Shown here: positions 27,160-34,631 of the stretch, in pieces
How positions within the stretch are numbered: position 1 is the stretch's first letter
How the letters are laid out: every line of letters starts with the position of its first letter
From: Rhodoferax sp.
GTDB lineage: Bacteria > Pseudomonadota > Gammaproteobacteria > Burkholderiales > Burkholderiaceae_C
Direction of reading: 5' to 3'
DNA length: 55,848 nucleotides
Assembly: GCF_010365055.1 (NCBI RefSeq)
Contig: NZ_JAAFHA010000017.1
Coordinates: 1 to 55,848 of the forward strand
Notes under the pieces: generated by a model
What the model was told of the DNA's origin: nothing
Databases searched by the model: none
What the model saw: only the letters and a program-made list of their open reading frames with translations
Translations under genes and position numbers: made by a program

Positions 27160-27882
27160 AACGCGGCTGGCTCATGGTCCTGATAGCGGCCAACCTGCTG
27201 GTGCTGGTCGTTCTGGTCTTTACCTATCCGCACCTGATGGTGAGCCCGGGTCAGGTGGTGGCGGCCCACGCCGAAATTGCCACCGACTGCTTCGCCTGCC
27301 ATGCGCCGTGGCGCGGCGCGCTGCGTCAGCTGCCATGTCCTGCCCGACATCGGACTGCGCACCAGCAAGGGCGTGGCCATTGTTCAACGCACGCGCAAGA
27401 CCTCGTTCCACCAGGCGCTGATCGAGCAGGACTGCATGGCCTGCCACAGCGATCACGCAGCCCCCAAACTCACCCAGCGCAGTCGCAAGCCGTTCTCGCA
27501 TTTATTGCTCAAAACAGCGGTGCGCGAGCAATGCCAGAGTTGCCACCAGGCGCCGACCGACAAGCTGCACGGTCAGATCACAGGCAACTGCAATCAATGT
27601 CACAGCCAGCAAGCCTGGAAACCCGCCACGTTTGAACATGACAAATTGTTTTTGCTCGACAGGGACCACGCAGCCTCATGCGAGACCTGTCACAGCAACA
27701 ACGACTACCGCCGCTACACCTGCTACGGTTGCCATGAGCACAGCCTGGACAACATACGCTCGGAGCATCAGGAAGAAGGCATTCAAAACTTCGACAATTG
27801 CGTTGAATGTCATCGCAGCGCCAAGGAGGAGCCAGAGAACAAAGGGTCGGGCAAGCGCAAGGACAAGGAAGACGACGACTGA
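27156..27882 (+). CDS. Anchored octaheme cytochrome c, apparent frameshift
   Basis: ATG 27156 overlaps the preceding stop. An N-terminal anchor (about 5-23) leads to the first heme motif CFACH (Cys45-His49). The frame then shifts by +1 within the CG-rich run at about 27311-27321, and the second frame continues to 27882 with CVSCH, CMACH, CQSCH, CNQCH, CETCH, CYGCH and CVECH, giving eight CxxCH sites in all. Without the shift the first frame ends at 27635 with no more hemes. Loss of one CG dinucleotide would explain it, so it is either a real mutation or a sequence error. The tail is highly charged. Likely periplasmic electron acceptor of the two upstream proteins. Confidence 0.75.
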
Positions 27883-28017
27883 GTCTGAATTTTTCAGAGG
27901 TGAAACTGGCTGTAGCTCCCGTCATTGCTGCATAATTTGCTATTAATAATGTAGTACGCACAAACTGGCAAGCCGGCTCCGCCGATATCTGTTTTTCCAT
28001 ACAGTAACATCGCCTGC

Positions 28018-29412
28018 ATGGCCAAAGAAAAAACCGTTTACGTTTGCTCCGACTGTGGCGGCACCAGCCCCAAATGGCAAGGCAAATGCCCCAGCTGCAA
28101 CGCCTGGAACACGCTGATCGAGTCGGTCGCCGAGAGCAGCGCGCCCGCCAAAAACCGCTTCGCCTCGCTGGCCAAAACAGCCGAAGTCGCCATTCTGAGC
28201 GACATTGATGCCGTGGACATGGCGCGCACGCCCACCGGTCACGAGGAGCTTGACCGGGTGCTGGGCGGCGGCATGGTCGAAGGCGGCGTGGTGCTGATCG
28301 GCGGCGACCCCGGCATTGGCAAGTCGACGCTCTTACTGCAGGCGCTCGATTCGCTGCAGCGCAGTGGCCAAAGCACTTTATATGTGACGGGCGAAGAAAG
28401 CGGCGCCCAGATCGCCCTGCGCTCGCGCCGCCTCGGGCTGGACCACTCGCAGGTGCGGGTGCTGGCCGAGATTCAGCTGGAAAAGATCCTCGCGATTCTC
28501 GATGCCACGCAGCCCGATATCGCCGTCATCGACTCGATTCAAACCGTGTATTCCGAGCAGCTCACGTCCGCCCCCGGCTCGGTGGCGCAGGTGCGCGAGT
28601 GTGCCGCGCACCTGACGCGCTACGCCAAAGCCAGCGGACGATCAGATGGGGTCACCCGAGGCCGGGCGACTTGCATTGTGCTGGTCGGTCACGTCACCAA
28701 AGATGGCGCCCTGGCCGGGCCGCGCGTGCTGGAGCACATGGTGGACACGGTGCTGTATTTCGAGGGCGACACGCATTCGAGTTTTCGGCTGGTGCGCGCC
28801 ATCAAGAACCGTTTTGGCGCGGTCAACGAGATTGGCGTGTTTGCCATGACCGAAAAAGGTCTCAAGGGCGTCTCCAACCCGAGCGCCATTTTCCTGAGCC
28901 AGCACGCCGAGCCGGTGCCCGGCAGTTGCGTGATGGTGACGCTGGAGGGCACACGGCCGATGCTGGTGGAAATTCAAGCGCTGGTCGACAGCGGTGGGCC
29001 CTCACCCCGGCGTTTGAGTGTCGGGCTGGACAAAGACCGCCTCGCCATGCTGCTGGCGGTGCTGCACCGCCACGCCGGGGTTGCCTGCATGGATCAGGAC
29101 GTGTTTGTGAATGCGGTAGGCGGCGTGCGCATCTCTGAGCCCGCTGCTGACTTGGCGGTGCTGCTGGCGATCACGTCGAGCTTGCGCGGCAAGCCGCTAC
29201 CGAAAGGATTTTTTGCCTTTGGCGAGGTCGGCCTGGCCGGCGAAATACGGCCAGCGCCGCGCGGGCAGGAACGGCTCAAAGAAGCGGCCAAGCTCGGTTT
29301 CAGCGTGGCGCTGGTGCCCAAGGCCAATGCGCCGAAAAAGCCGATTGAAGGCTTGACGATTCATGCGGTGGAGCGGGTCGAGCAAGCCATGGACGTGGTG
29401 CGCGGGCTGTAG
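28018..29412 (+). CDS. radA: DNA repair protein RadA
   Basis: A 464-residue RecA-like helicase that promotes branch migration in recombination. The N-terminal zinc finger has Cys10, Cys13, Cys24 and Cys27. Walker A is GGDPGIGKST (95-104), the RadA-specific KNRFG motif is present in AIKNRFGAVNEIG, and a Lon-protease-like C-terminal domain (about 290-464) ends with VERVEQAMDVVRGL. Length and domain order are normal. Start is ATG 28018, 135 bp after the cytochrome gene. Confidence 0.95.
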   Translation: MAKEKTVYVCSDCGGTSPKWQGKCPSCNAWNTLIESVAESSAPAKNRFASLAKTAEVAILSDIDAVDMARTPTGHEELDRVLGGGMVEGGVVLIGGDPGIGKSTLLLQALDSLQRSGQSTLYVTGEESGAQIALRSRRLGLDHSQVRVLAEIQLEKILAILDATQPDIAVIDSIQTVYSEQLTSAPGSVAQVRECAAHLTRYAKASGRSDGVTRGRATCIVLVGHVTKDGALAGPRVLEHMVDTVLYFEGDTHSSFRLVRAIKNRFGAVNEIGVFAMTEKGLKGVSNPSAIFLSQHAEPVPGSCVMVTLEGTRPMLVEIQALVDSGGPSPRRLSVGLDKDRLAMLLAVLHRHAGVACMDQDVFVNAVGGVRISEPAADLAVLLAITSSLRGKPLPKGFFAFGEVGLAGEIRPAPRGQERLKEAAKLGFSVALVPKANAPKKPIEGLTIHAVERVEQAMDVVRGL

Positions 29413-29499
29413 TTGCTTGATGCCAATGCCGCCCGAGGCTTGACGCGTCACGGATTGCAGGTGATTTAGGCCTTCAGCCCGCGACTGTATTGCCTCTTA

Positions 29500-29518
29500 T
29501 GCTATATTATTTATAGCA
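29500..29518. repeat. Short AT-rich inverted repeat
   Basis: TGCTATA (29500-29506) and TATAGCA (29512-29518) flank a 5-base loop between the convergent radA and glycine-zipper genes. It lacks the T-run of a clear terminator. It may be a transcription end or a decayed repeat; role unknown. Confidence 0.4.
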
Positions 29519-29568
29519 ATGTCCTGGCATGGGCAGATTCCTGGGGCACTTTGAATCTGCGCACCCCT

Positions 29569-30195
29569 TCATTGGCGAACGATGCTGTTGCCGGAGTTTC
29601 TGACGGCATCGCCGGTTCTGAAGCCAGGGTCCTGCTCGAAGTTGAAGCTGTGCTTGCGCCCATCCTGATACTGCACGCTGACGGTCCACACCTTGCGCGA
29701 TTTGACGTTTTCTTCAATCTTTTGACCCGCATAAGCACCGCCCGCGGCACCGGCAACCGTGGCCAGGTCCTTGCCCATGCCGCCGCCCACCTGGTGGCCC
29801 AGCACGGCGCCAGCGACGCCGCCCGCGATCAGGCCCACGGCGCTGCCTTCGCCTTTTTGCGTGCTCACGTTGACCGCGGTCACCCGGGCGCAGTCCGGGC
29901 AGCCGACTTGCGCTTTGTGCGCCGGGGCGGGGCTGGCGGCCTGGGCTCCACGGTGCGCCTTGGCCGCGGCCATGGCTTTGTCGTACTCGCTCTTGGCGTC
30001 GCGCCGGCATTGCAGGCGCGCCGCGGACGACGCCTCGTCATTGCAGTTCTTCTTGTCGGCGGCATAAAGTGCCTGCGCCTGCCGACTCTCGGCCGCGTAC
30101 TGGGCTTTGGGCGACAGCGTGGTTTGGGCCAGCGCGCTCACGGCCAGGCCGGAAAAAATCAGCCCGCAAGTCATTGTCCACACAGTTTTATTCAT
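29569..30195 (-). CDS. Glycine-zipper envelope protein
   Basis: A 208-residue exported protein. A signal peptide (about 1-23, ending SALAQ) is followed by a charged helical region with CNDE and LQCRRDAK cysteines (about 30-85), then a glycine-zipper 2TM segment (about 118-158; GLIAGGVAGAVLGHQVGGGM and AGAAGGAYAGQKIE) of the type found in 17-kDa surface antigen and SlyB-like proteins. The C-terminal part (WTVSVQYQDGRKHSF) resembles the domain that follows in those outer-membrane proteins. There is no lipobox. AGGAATCAATTTA precedes the ATG. Likely outer-membrane associated; precise role unknown. Confidence 0.82.
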   Translation of the reverse strand: MNKTVWTMTCGLIFSGLAVSALAQTTLSPKAQYAAESRQAQALYAADKKNCNDEASSAARLQCRRDAKSEYDKAMAAAKAHRGAQAASPAPAHKAQVGCPDCARVTAVNVSTQKGEGSAVGLIAGGVAGAVLGHQVGGGMGKDLATVAGAAGGAYAGQKIEENVKSRKVWTVSVQYQDGRKHSFNFEQDPGFRTGDAVRNSGNSIVRQ

Positions 30196-30651
30196 TAAAT
30201 TGATTCCTGGGATGTAAGAGAAACGCCATTGCTCGGTTGGGCAATAACAGGTGAAGCATAGCGCGTGCGCGTGCGCGTGCCAAATTGAAGGCGGGAGCGC
30301 TTTAAGACTTGCTTAATCTGCCGCTTCTACGATGACGCCCTCTGAAGGTGCCATTAGCCATGTCGACCACTGCAAACCCAAACCCAAACCCAAATGTCAA
30401 GATTCTGGTGTGGGACGCGCCGGTGCGGGTTTATCGCTGGCTGCTGGCGTTGACCCTTGGCATGGGCGGCACCGGCTGGTGAATTGCGGCGGTGTTTGGC
30501 GCCCGGGTGCAGGTGAGTCGTTCCGAGCGCCTGGGTGGCCTGGCGGTGACGTTGGGCTGGCCGCGCTGAAAAGTCAACCCCAATGACTCGAATGAAAGAG
30601 CCGGGATGACGCAAAATGGAGCCTTCCATTGCAGCGCAAGAACGAGGCACC
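30196..30651. other. Intergenic region with cytochrome b561 relic
   Basis: A 456-bp gap. At 30261-30280 there is a perfect 20-bp alternating purine-pyrimidine tract (GCGCGTGC pattern). At 30360-30569 lies a broken cytochrome b561 reading frame, listed separately. The last 15 bp before 30652 hold the Shine-Dalgarno GAGG of the acyltransferase gene. Confidence 0.6.
30360..30569 (+). pseudogene. Relic of a cytochrome b561-type gene
   Basis: ATG 30360 opens a frame that, after an Asn-Pro repeat encoded by AACCCA units, reads VKILVWDAPVRVYRWLLALT, the usual start of small b-type cytochromes of the b561/Ni-Fe-hydrogenase type, except that the heme His of FHW is Arg. It stops at TGA 30480-30482. 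In the same frame after the stop comes SERLGGLAVTLGW, resembling the next conserved segment SERWRLLHVTLGY, before a second stop at 30567. Everything downstream is gone. I read it as a truncated, decayed gene. Confidence 0.55.
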
Positions 30652-32055
30652 ATGAGCAAATTGTCGTTACTGGATCTTGCGTTTTTCATCGCCGAGACGC
30701 AGGCGAGCCCCAAGCATGTGGCGGGCCTGCTGATGTGCCAGCGTCCAGCCAATGCAACGCCCGCCTTTGCAAAAAATCTGTACCGTGAATTACTGACGTT
30801 TACCGATGTCAAGGCACCGTTCAATCGCGTCATCAAGTTTTCATTGACCGCCATGCCGCACTGGCAGTACAGCCACACGGTCGATCTGAAGCAGCACATT
30901 TTTTATCACAAGCTCGCCAGCGGCTGCAATGACCGGCAAGCGTTGTACGACTTTGTCGCGACGCTGCACCAGCCCATGCTGGACCGCTCCCGCCCCTTGT
31001 GGGAGGTGCATGTGATTGACGGCCTCGATATTGACCAGAAAAAAGCTTACTTTGCGCTGTATCAAAAAATGCACCACGCGTGCGCCGATGGCATCACGAT
31101 GTCGCGCTGGACGTCAGAGAGCATGGCGCACACGCCCGATGATCTGGAGCTGACACCGGTGTGGACCCAAAAACACGGTGGCCATGGCGACCGCAGCAAA
31201 CAGGCCATGCAGCAATTGATGCAATCGTTGTGGAAGGACGTGGGCGGCACCACGCTGCGATTCCTGGGCATCGCCCGGCTGGCGACCATGCTGTTGCTGG
31301 AGAGTGTCAAGCTCACCAAGAACGCGATTGCCCTGCCATTCGTCTCAACCGCCAGGACGCCGTTGACCGGGCAGGTGACGGCCGGCCGGCAGTTTGCCAG
31401 CGCTGGCGTGTCGATGGCGCGGGTGAATCAGATTCGCGAACGAACCCGTTCCACCGTCAACCATGTGGCGCTGACCTGCCTGGATGGCGCCTTGCACCGC
31501 TATCTCAAGGATCAAGGGGTGGAGCTCAAGCGCCCGATCACGATCCAGATGCCGGTCAACCTGCGCAAAGAAGGCGAGAAGACGGCGGGCAACAAGATCG
31601 GCATCATCCAGGTGGAGTTGTCGGCGCCCACCGACGACCCCTATGTGCGGCTGCGCAACATCGGGTTTTCACTGCGCAATGTGCGCACCATGATCGACAG
31701 CGTGGCGCCCGAGGCGATCGAGTCTTACACCATCATCACCGCGCTGGTGGCGCAGATTGCAGAACTGCTCCAACTCAGCAACACGCTGCCCCCGATGGGC
31801 AACACCCTGGTCTCCAACGTGCCGGGGCCCAAAAAATATTTGTACATCAAAGGCGCCAAGGTGGAGGAGATGCACCCCATCAGCACCCTGCCGCCCAGCA
31901 ATCTGCTCAACATCACGCTGTTCAGCTACGCCGGGGAGCTGTTCTTTGGCCTGATCGCCACCGATGAATTGCCCAATTTGCAGCGTTTGGGCGACTACGT
32001 GCAAGAGGCTTTTGCCGAACTGGAGAGTTCTGTGCGCGACGCCCATGCGGCCTGA
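30652..32055 (+). CDS. Wax ester synthase/diacylglycerol acyltransferase (WS/DGAT)
   Basis: A 467-residue acyltransferase that joins acyl-CoA to fatty alcohol or diacylglycerol to make storage lipid. ATG 30652 is preferred over an ATG 36 bp upstream because GAGG stands before it and the family begins with LSLLDLAFF-like sequence. The catalytic HHxxxDG motif is HHACADG (141-147). Other family motifs are PFNRVIKFSL, LDRSRPLWEVHVIDGL, MPVNLRKEGEKTAGNKIG and NVPGPKKYLYIKGAKVEEMH. Acts at the inner face of the membrane where lipid droplets form. Confidence 0.9.
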   Translation: MSKLSLLDLAFFIAETQASPKHVAGLLMCQRPANATPAFAKNLYRELLTFTDVKAPFNRVIKFSLTAMPHWQYSHTVDLKQHIFYHKLASGCNDRQALYDFVATLHQPMLDRSRPLWEVHVIDGLDIDQKKAYFALYQKMHHACADGITMSRWTSESMAHTPDDLELTPVWTQKHGGHGDRSKQAMQQLMQSLWKDVGGTTLRFLGIARLATMLLLESVKLTKNAIALPFVSTARTPLTGQVTAGRQFASAGVSMARVNQIRERTRSTVNHVALTCLDGALHRYLKDQGVELKRPITIQMPVNLRKEGEKTAGNKIGIIQVELSAPTDDPYVRLRNIGFSLRNVRTMIDSVAPEAIESYTIITALVAQIAELLQLSNTLPPMGNTLVSNVPGPKKYLYIKGAKVEEMHPISTLPPSNLLNITLFSYAGELFFGLIATDELPNLQRLGDYVQEAFAELESSVRDAHAA

Positions 32056-32131
32056 ACGCGAGCTAGCCGCTGCGGGCTCGTAAAATCAATTTTTTACAGA
32101 ATCTGCAAGCCCAATTTTTGAGGAGACACTG

Positions 32132-33082
32132 ATGAACCCTGTACCCCCTTCGATGGCGGACCGAGACGGAAAAATCTGGATGGACGGCCAGATGGTCGAG
32201 TGGCGCGACGCCAAGATCCATGTGCTCACCCATACCCTGCATTACGGCTGTGGCGTTTTTGAGGGCGTGCGCGCCTATAACGCCGTTGGCGGCACCGCCA
32301 TATTCCGGCTCGAAGAGCACACCGAACGCCTTTTCAACAGCGCCAAGATCCTGCGCATGAAGATTCCGTTCAGCATGGACGAGGTGCTGGCGGCGCAAAA
32401 GGCCGTGGTGCGCGAGAACAAGTTGGAGGGCGGCTACATCCGCCCCTTGAGCTGGATTGGCGACAAGAAATTGGGCGTTTCCCCCAAAGGCAACACCATT
32501 CATCTGATGGTGGCCGCCTGGCCATGGGGCGCCTATCTGGGCGAAGAAGGCATGAAGCGCGGCATTCGGGTCAAGACCAGCAGCTTCACGCGCCACCACG
32601 TCAACATCACCATGACGCAAGCCAAGGCGGTGAGCAACTACAGCAACTCGATTCTGGCCAACCTGGAAGTCACCGACGAGGGTTATGACGAGGCGCTGAT
32701 GCTCGACTGCTCGGGCTTTGTGGCAGAGGGCCCCGGCGAGAACGTCTTTGTCGTCAAAGACGGCGTGGTGTACACGCCCGACCTGTCCTCGGGCGCGCTC
32801 AACGGCATCACCCGCAACACCATTTTGCACATTGCGAAGGACCTGGGGCTGGAGGTTATCCAAAAGCGCATCACCCGCGACGAGTTCTATATTTGTGATG
32901 AGGCCTTCTTCACCGGCACGGCCGCTGAAGTCACCCCGATTCGCGAACTCGACCGCATCGAACTGGGCAGAGACGACTATGTTGGCAGCCGCGGCCCGAT
33001 CACCGAAAAAATCCAGAGCGCGTTCTTTGACATCGTCAATGGCCGCAACCCCAAGTACGCGCATTGGCTGAGTAGAGTTTGA
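32132..33082 (+). CDS. ilvE: Branched-chain amino acid aminotransferase
   Basis: A 316-residue class IV PLP aminotransferase for leucine, isoleucine and valine. GGAGACACTG precedes ATG 32132. PLP-binding Lys165 is in AKAVSNYSNS, and family motifs GKIWMDGQMVEWRDAKIHVL, LHYGCGVFEGVRAYN, GPGENVFVVKDGVVYTP and GALNGITRNTILHIAKDLGL are present. It is followed closely by the zinc-finger gene and waaF, an arrangement that I regard as usual in related betaproteobacteria. Confidence 0.95.
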   Translation: MNPVPPSMADRDGKIWMDGQMVEWRDAKIHVLTHTLHYGCGVFEGVRAYNAVGGTAIFRLEEHTERLFNSAKILRMKIPFSMDEVLAAQKAVVRENKLEGGYIRPLSWIGDKKLGVSPKGNTIHLMVAAWPWGAYLGEEGMKRGIRVKTSSFTRHHVNITMTQAKAVSNYSNSILANLEVTDEGYDEALMLDCSGFVAEGPGENVFVVKDGVVYTPDLSSGALNGITRNTILHIAKDLGLEVIQKRITRDEFYICDEAFFTGTAAEVTPIRELDRIELGRDDYVGSRGPITEKIQSAFFDIVNGRNPKYAHWLSRV

Positions 33083-33150
33083 GACCTTGCGGGACAGACC
33101 GCAGTGACGCGAAGCGCACCAGCTCTGTCCCCAACCATTTAAGGAAGAAT

Positions 33151-33354
33151 ATGAACAAATCCGTTGTCGAACTCCTGGCCCAGGACCTCAACCACCAAGG
33201 TGGCGTGTACTGCCCCAGCCCCAAGGCTGACATGAAACTCTGGAGCAGCCACCCCAAGGTTTACCTGGACGTGGCCCACACCGGTGAGGCCAAGTGCCCG
33301 TATTGCGGCACGGTTTACAAACTCAAGGCGGGTGAGCATTTCGCCGGGCACTGA
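33151..33354 (+). CDS. Zinc-finger domain protein (CHCC type, NDUFS6-like)
   Basis: A 67-residue protein with the zf-CHCC domain. Candidate zinc ligands are Cys21 (GGVYCPSP), His34, Cys49 and Cys52 (AKCPYCGTVYKLK). The same domain occurs in the NDUFS6 subunit of mitochondrial complex I. The bacterial role is not established. AAGGAAGAAT precedes the ATG. It lies between ilvE and waaF on the same strand, with waaF beginning 25 bp after its stop. Confidence 0.9.
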   Translation: MNKSVVELLAQDLNHQGGVYCPSPKADMKLWSSHPKVYLDVAHTGEAKCPYCGTVYKLKAGEHFAGH

Positions 33355-33379
33355 AGGATCGGGGGCTCCCCCCCATTCT

Positions 33380-34369
33380 TTGATCATCGCCCCCCAATGG
33401 ATTGGGGACGCGGTGATGACCGAGCCGCTCTTGCGCCACCTGCAGGGGCGCGGCGAGCGTCTCACGGTCGGCGCGCTGCCCTGGGTGGCGCCGGTGTACC
33501 GACTGATGCCCCAGGTGGCCGAGGTCATTGAGCTGCCCTTCGCCCACGGCGGTCTGCAACTCAAGGCTAGGGGCCGCTTGGCCCGGCAACTCGCTGGCCG
33601 TTTTGACATGGCCTATATTTGCCCGAACTCCCTGAAAAGCGCCTTGCTGCCGCTGTTGGCGGGTATTCCAAAGCGGGTGGGTTACCTCGGCGAAGCCCGG
33701 ATCGGTCTGCTGACCCATCGCCTGAAAAACCCGCCCAAGGCCCGGCGCCCGCCGATGGTGGCGTTTTACTCGGCGCTCAGCGGTGCGACCGACGCAGTCA
33801 ACGACCGACCGCAACTGCAGATGAATGCGGCGGAGGTTGACACCGCCCTGGCGGCGCTGGATTTGCAGCGCGGCGGCTATGACGTGTTTGCCCCCGGGGC
33901 CGAATACGGCCCGGCCAAGCGCTGGCCGACCGGGCATTTTGCCGAGCTGGCCCAGCGTCTTGAACTGCCGGTCGTGCTGCTGGGTTCGGCCAAAGAACGC
34001 GACTTGTGCGAAGAAATCGCTGACTTGGTCAACACCGAGCAGCCCGGCAAGTGCCGCAACCTTGCCGGTGAAACCTCGCTCGCCCAGGCGTTCAGCGTTA
34101 CCGCCGCTGCCAACTGCCTTGTCAGCAATGACTCCGGCCTGATGCATGTGGGCGCCGCCTTGGGTGTGCGGCAAGTGGCCATCTTTGGCTCCAGCAGCCC
34201 GCTGCACACGCCGCCCCTGAATGACCGCGCCACCGTGCTGTGGCTGAAAAACGATGCAAGTTACCAGCCGCCGCTGGACTGCGCGCCTTGCTTTGAGCGC
34301 GAATGTCCGCTTGGGCACACGCGCTGTCTGGTGGATATCACGGCCGCCAATGTGCTATTAAAAATATAG
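33380..34369 (+). CDS. waaF: Lipopolysaccharide heptosyltransferase II
   Basis: A 329-residue family 9 glycosyltransferase that adds the second heptose to the LPS inner core. The start is uncertain: no ATG precedes the conserved IIAPQWIGDAVMTEPLLRHL, so TTG 33380 is chosen; GTG 33332, overlapping the zinc-finger gene, is the alternative. Motifs: LTVGALPWVAPVYR, PNSLKSALLPLLAGIPKRVG, FAPGAEYGPAKRWPTGHFAE and LVSNDSGLMHVGAALGVRQV. The C-terminal cysteine cluster (DCAPCFERECPLGHTRC) is typical. The last residues, Leu-Leu-Lys-Ile-stop, are encoded by dispersed repeat copy F. Confidence 0.88.
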   Translation: MIIAPQWIGDAVMTEPLLRHLQGRGERLTVGALPWVAPVYRLMPQVAEVIELPFAHGGLQLKARGRLARQLAGRFDMAYICPNSLKSALLPLLAGIPKRVGYLGEARIGLLTHRLKNPPKARRPPMVAFYSALSGATDAVNDRPQLQMNAAEVDTALAALDLQRGGYDVFAPGAEYGPAKRWPTGHFAELAQRLELPVVLLGSAKERDLCEEIADLVNTEQPGKCRNLAGETSLAQAFSVTAAANCLVSNDSGLMHVGAALGVRQVAIFGSSSPLHTPPLNDRATVLWLKNDASYQPPLDCAPCFERECPLGHTRCLVDITAANVLLKI

Positions 34370-34410
34370 CTCTACACTCAATGTAGACGAGGGCTGCGGC
34401 CTGTTTTTAC
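34354..34410 (+). repeat. Dispersed repeat copy F
   Basis: TAGCTCT (34367-34373), 16 bases, AGGGCTGC (34390-34397). As in copy A, it begins CTATTAAAAAT and its TAG is the stop codon of the gene it follows, here waaF. Confidence 0.75.
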
Positions 34411-34411
34411 A

Positions 34412-34460
34412 TAAAAAAAGCCACCCGAAGGTGGCTGTGAAAAAGTTCCCGAGGGAACCT
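34412..34460 (-). terminator. Tandem intrinsic terminators, leftward
   Basis: Read on the minus strand: a hairpin GTTCC-CTCG-GGAAC followed by five T (34460-34440), then AGCCACC-TTCG-GGTGGCT with a UUCG tetraloop followed by seven T (34437-34412). Both face leftward. They could end the two-component operon whose last stop is at 34632, about 170 bp away, or a separate small transcript. Confidence 0.75.
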
Positions 34461-34566
34461 CGTTGGATGCGGTGAAGGTCTGAATGCCTGCCTACCGACT
34501 GACCGAACCCCAACGCTTATGCACTGTGACAGCAGTTGGGAAGACTGTACCGGGACTTCAAGTCAG

Positions 34567-34604
34567 GCGCTATCCCCCATTTGGGGGATAGCGCTGCTGT
34601 TTTT
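34567..34604 (+). terminator. Strong hairpin, possible rightward terminator
   Basis: GCGCTATCCCCC (34567-34578) pairs perfectly with GGGGGATAGCGC (34583-34594) across an ATTT loop, followed after six bases by five T. It could terminate rightward transcription from waaF. On the other strand it lacks a T-run, so for leftward RNA it would be only a stable hairpin after the kinase gene. Confidence 0.5.
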
Positions 34605-34631
34605 GCAGATAAACGTCACTTCTTGCGACTT

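Noticed and set aside
27938..27957. Partial repeat copy upstream of radA (CTATTAATAATGTAG)
   Set aside because: Only the first block is recognisable and the second block at 16-base spacing is missing, so it is not counted as a copy.
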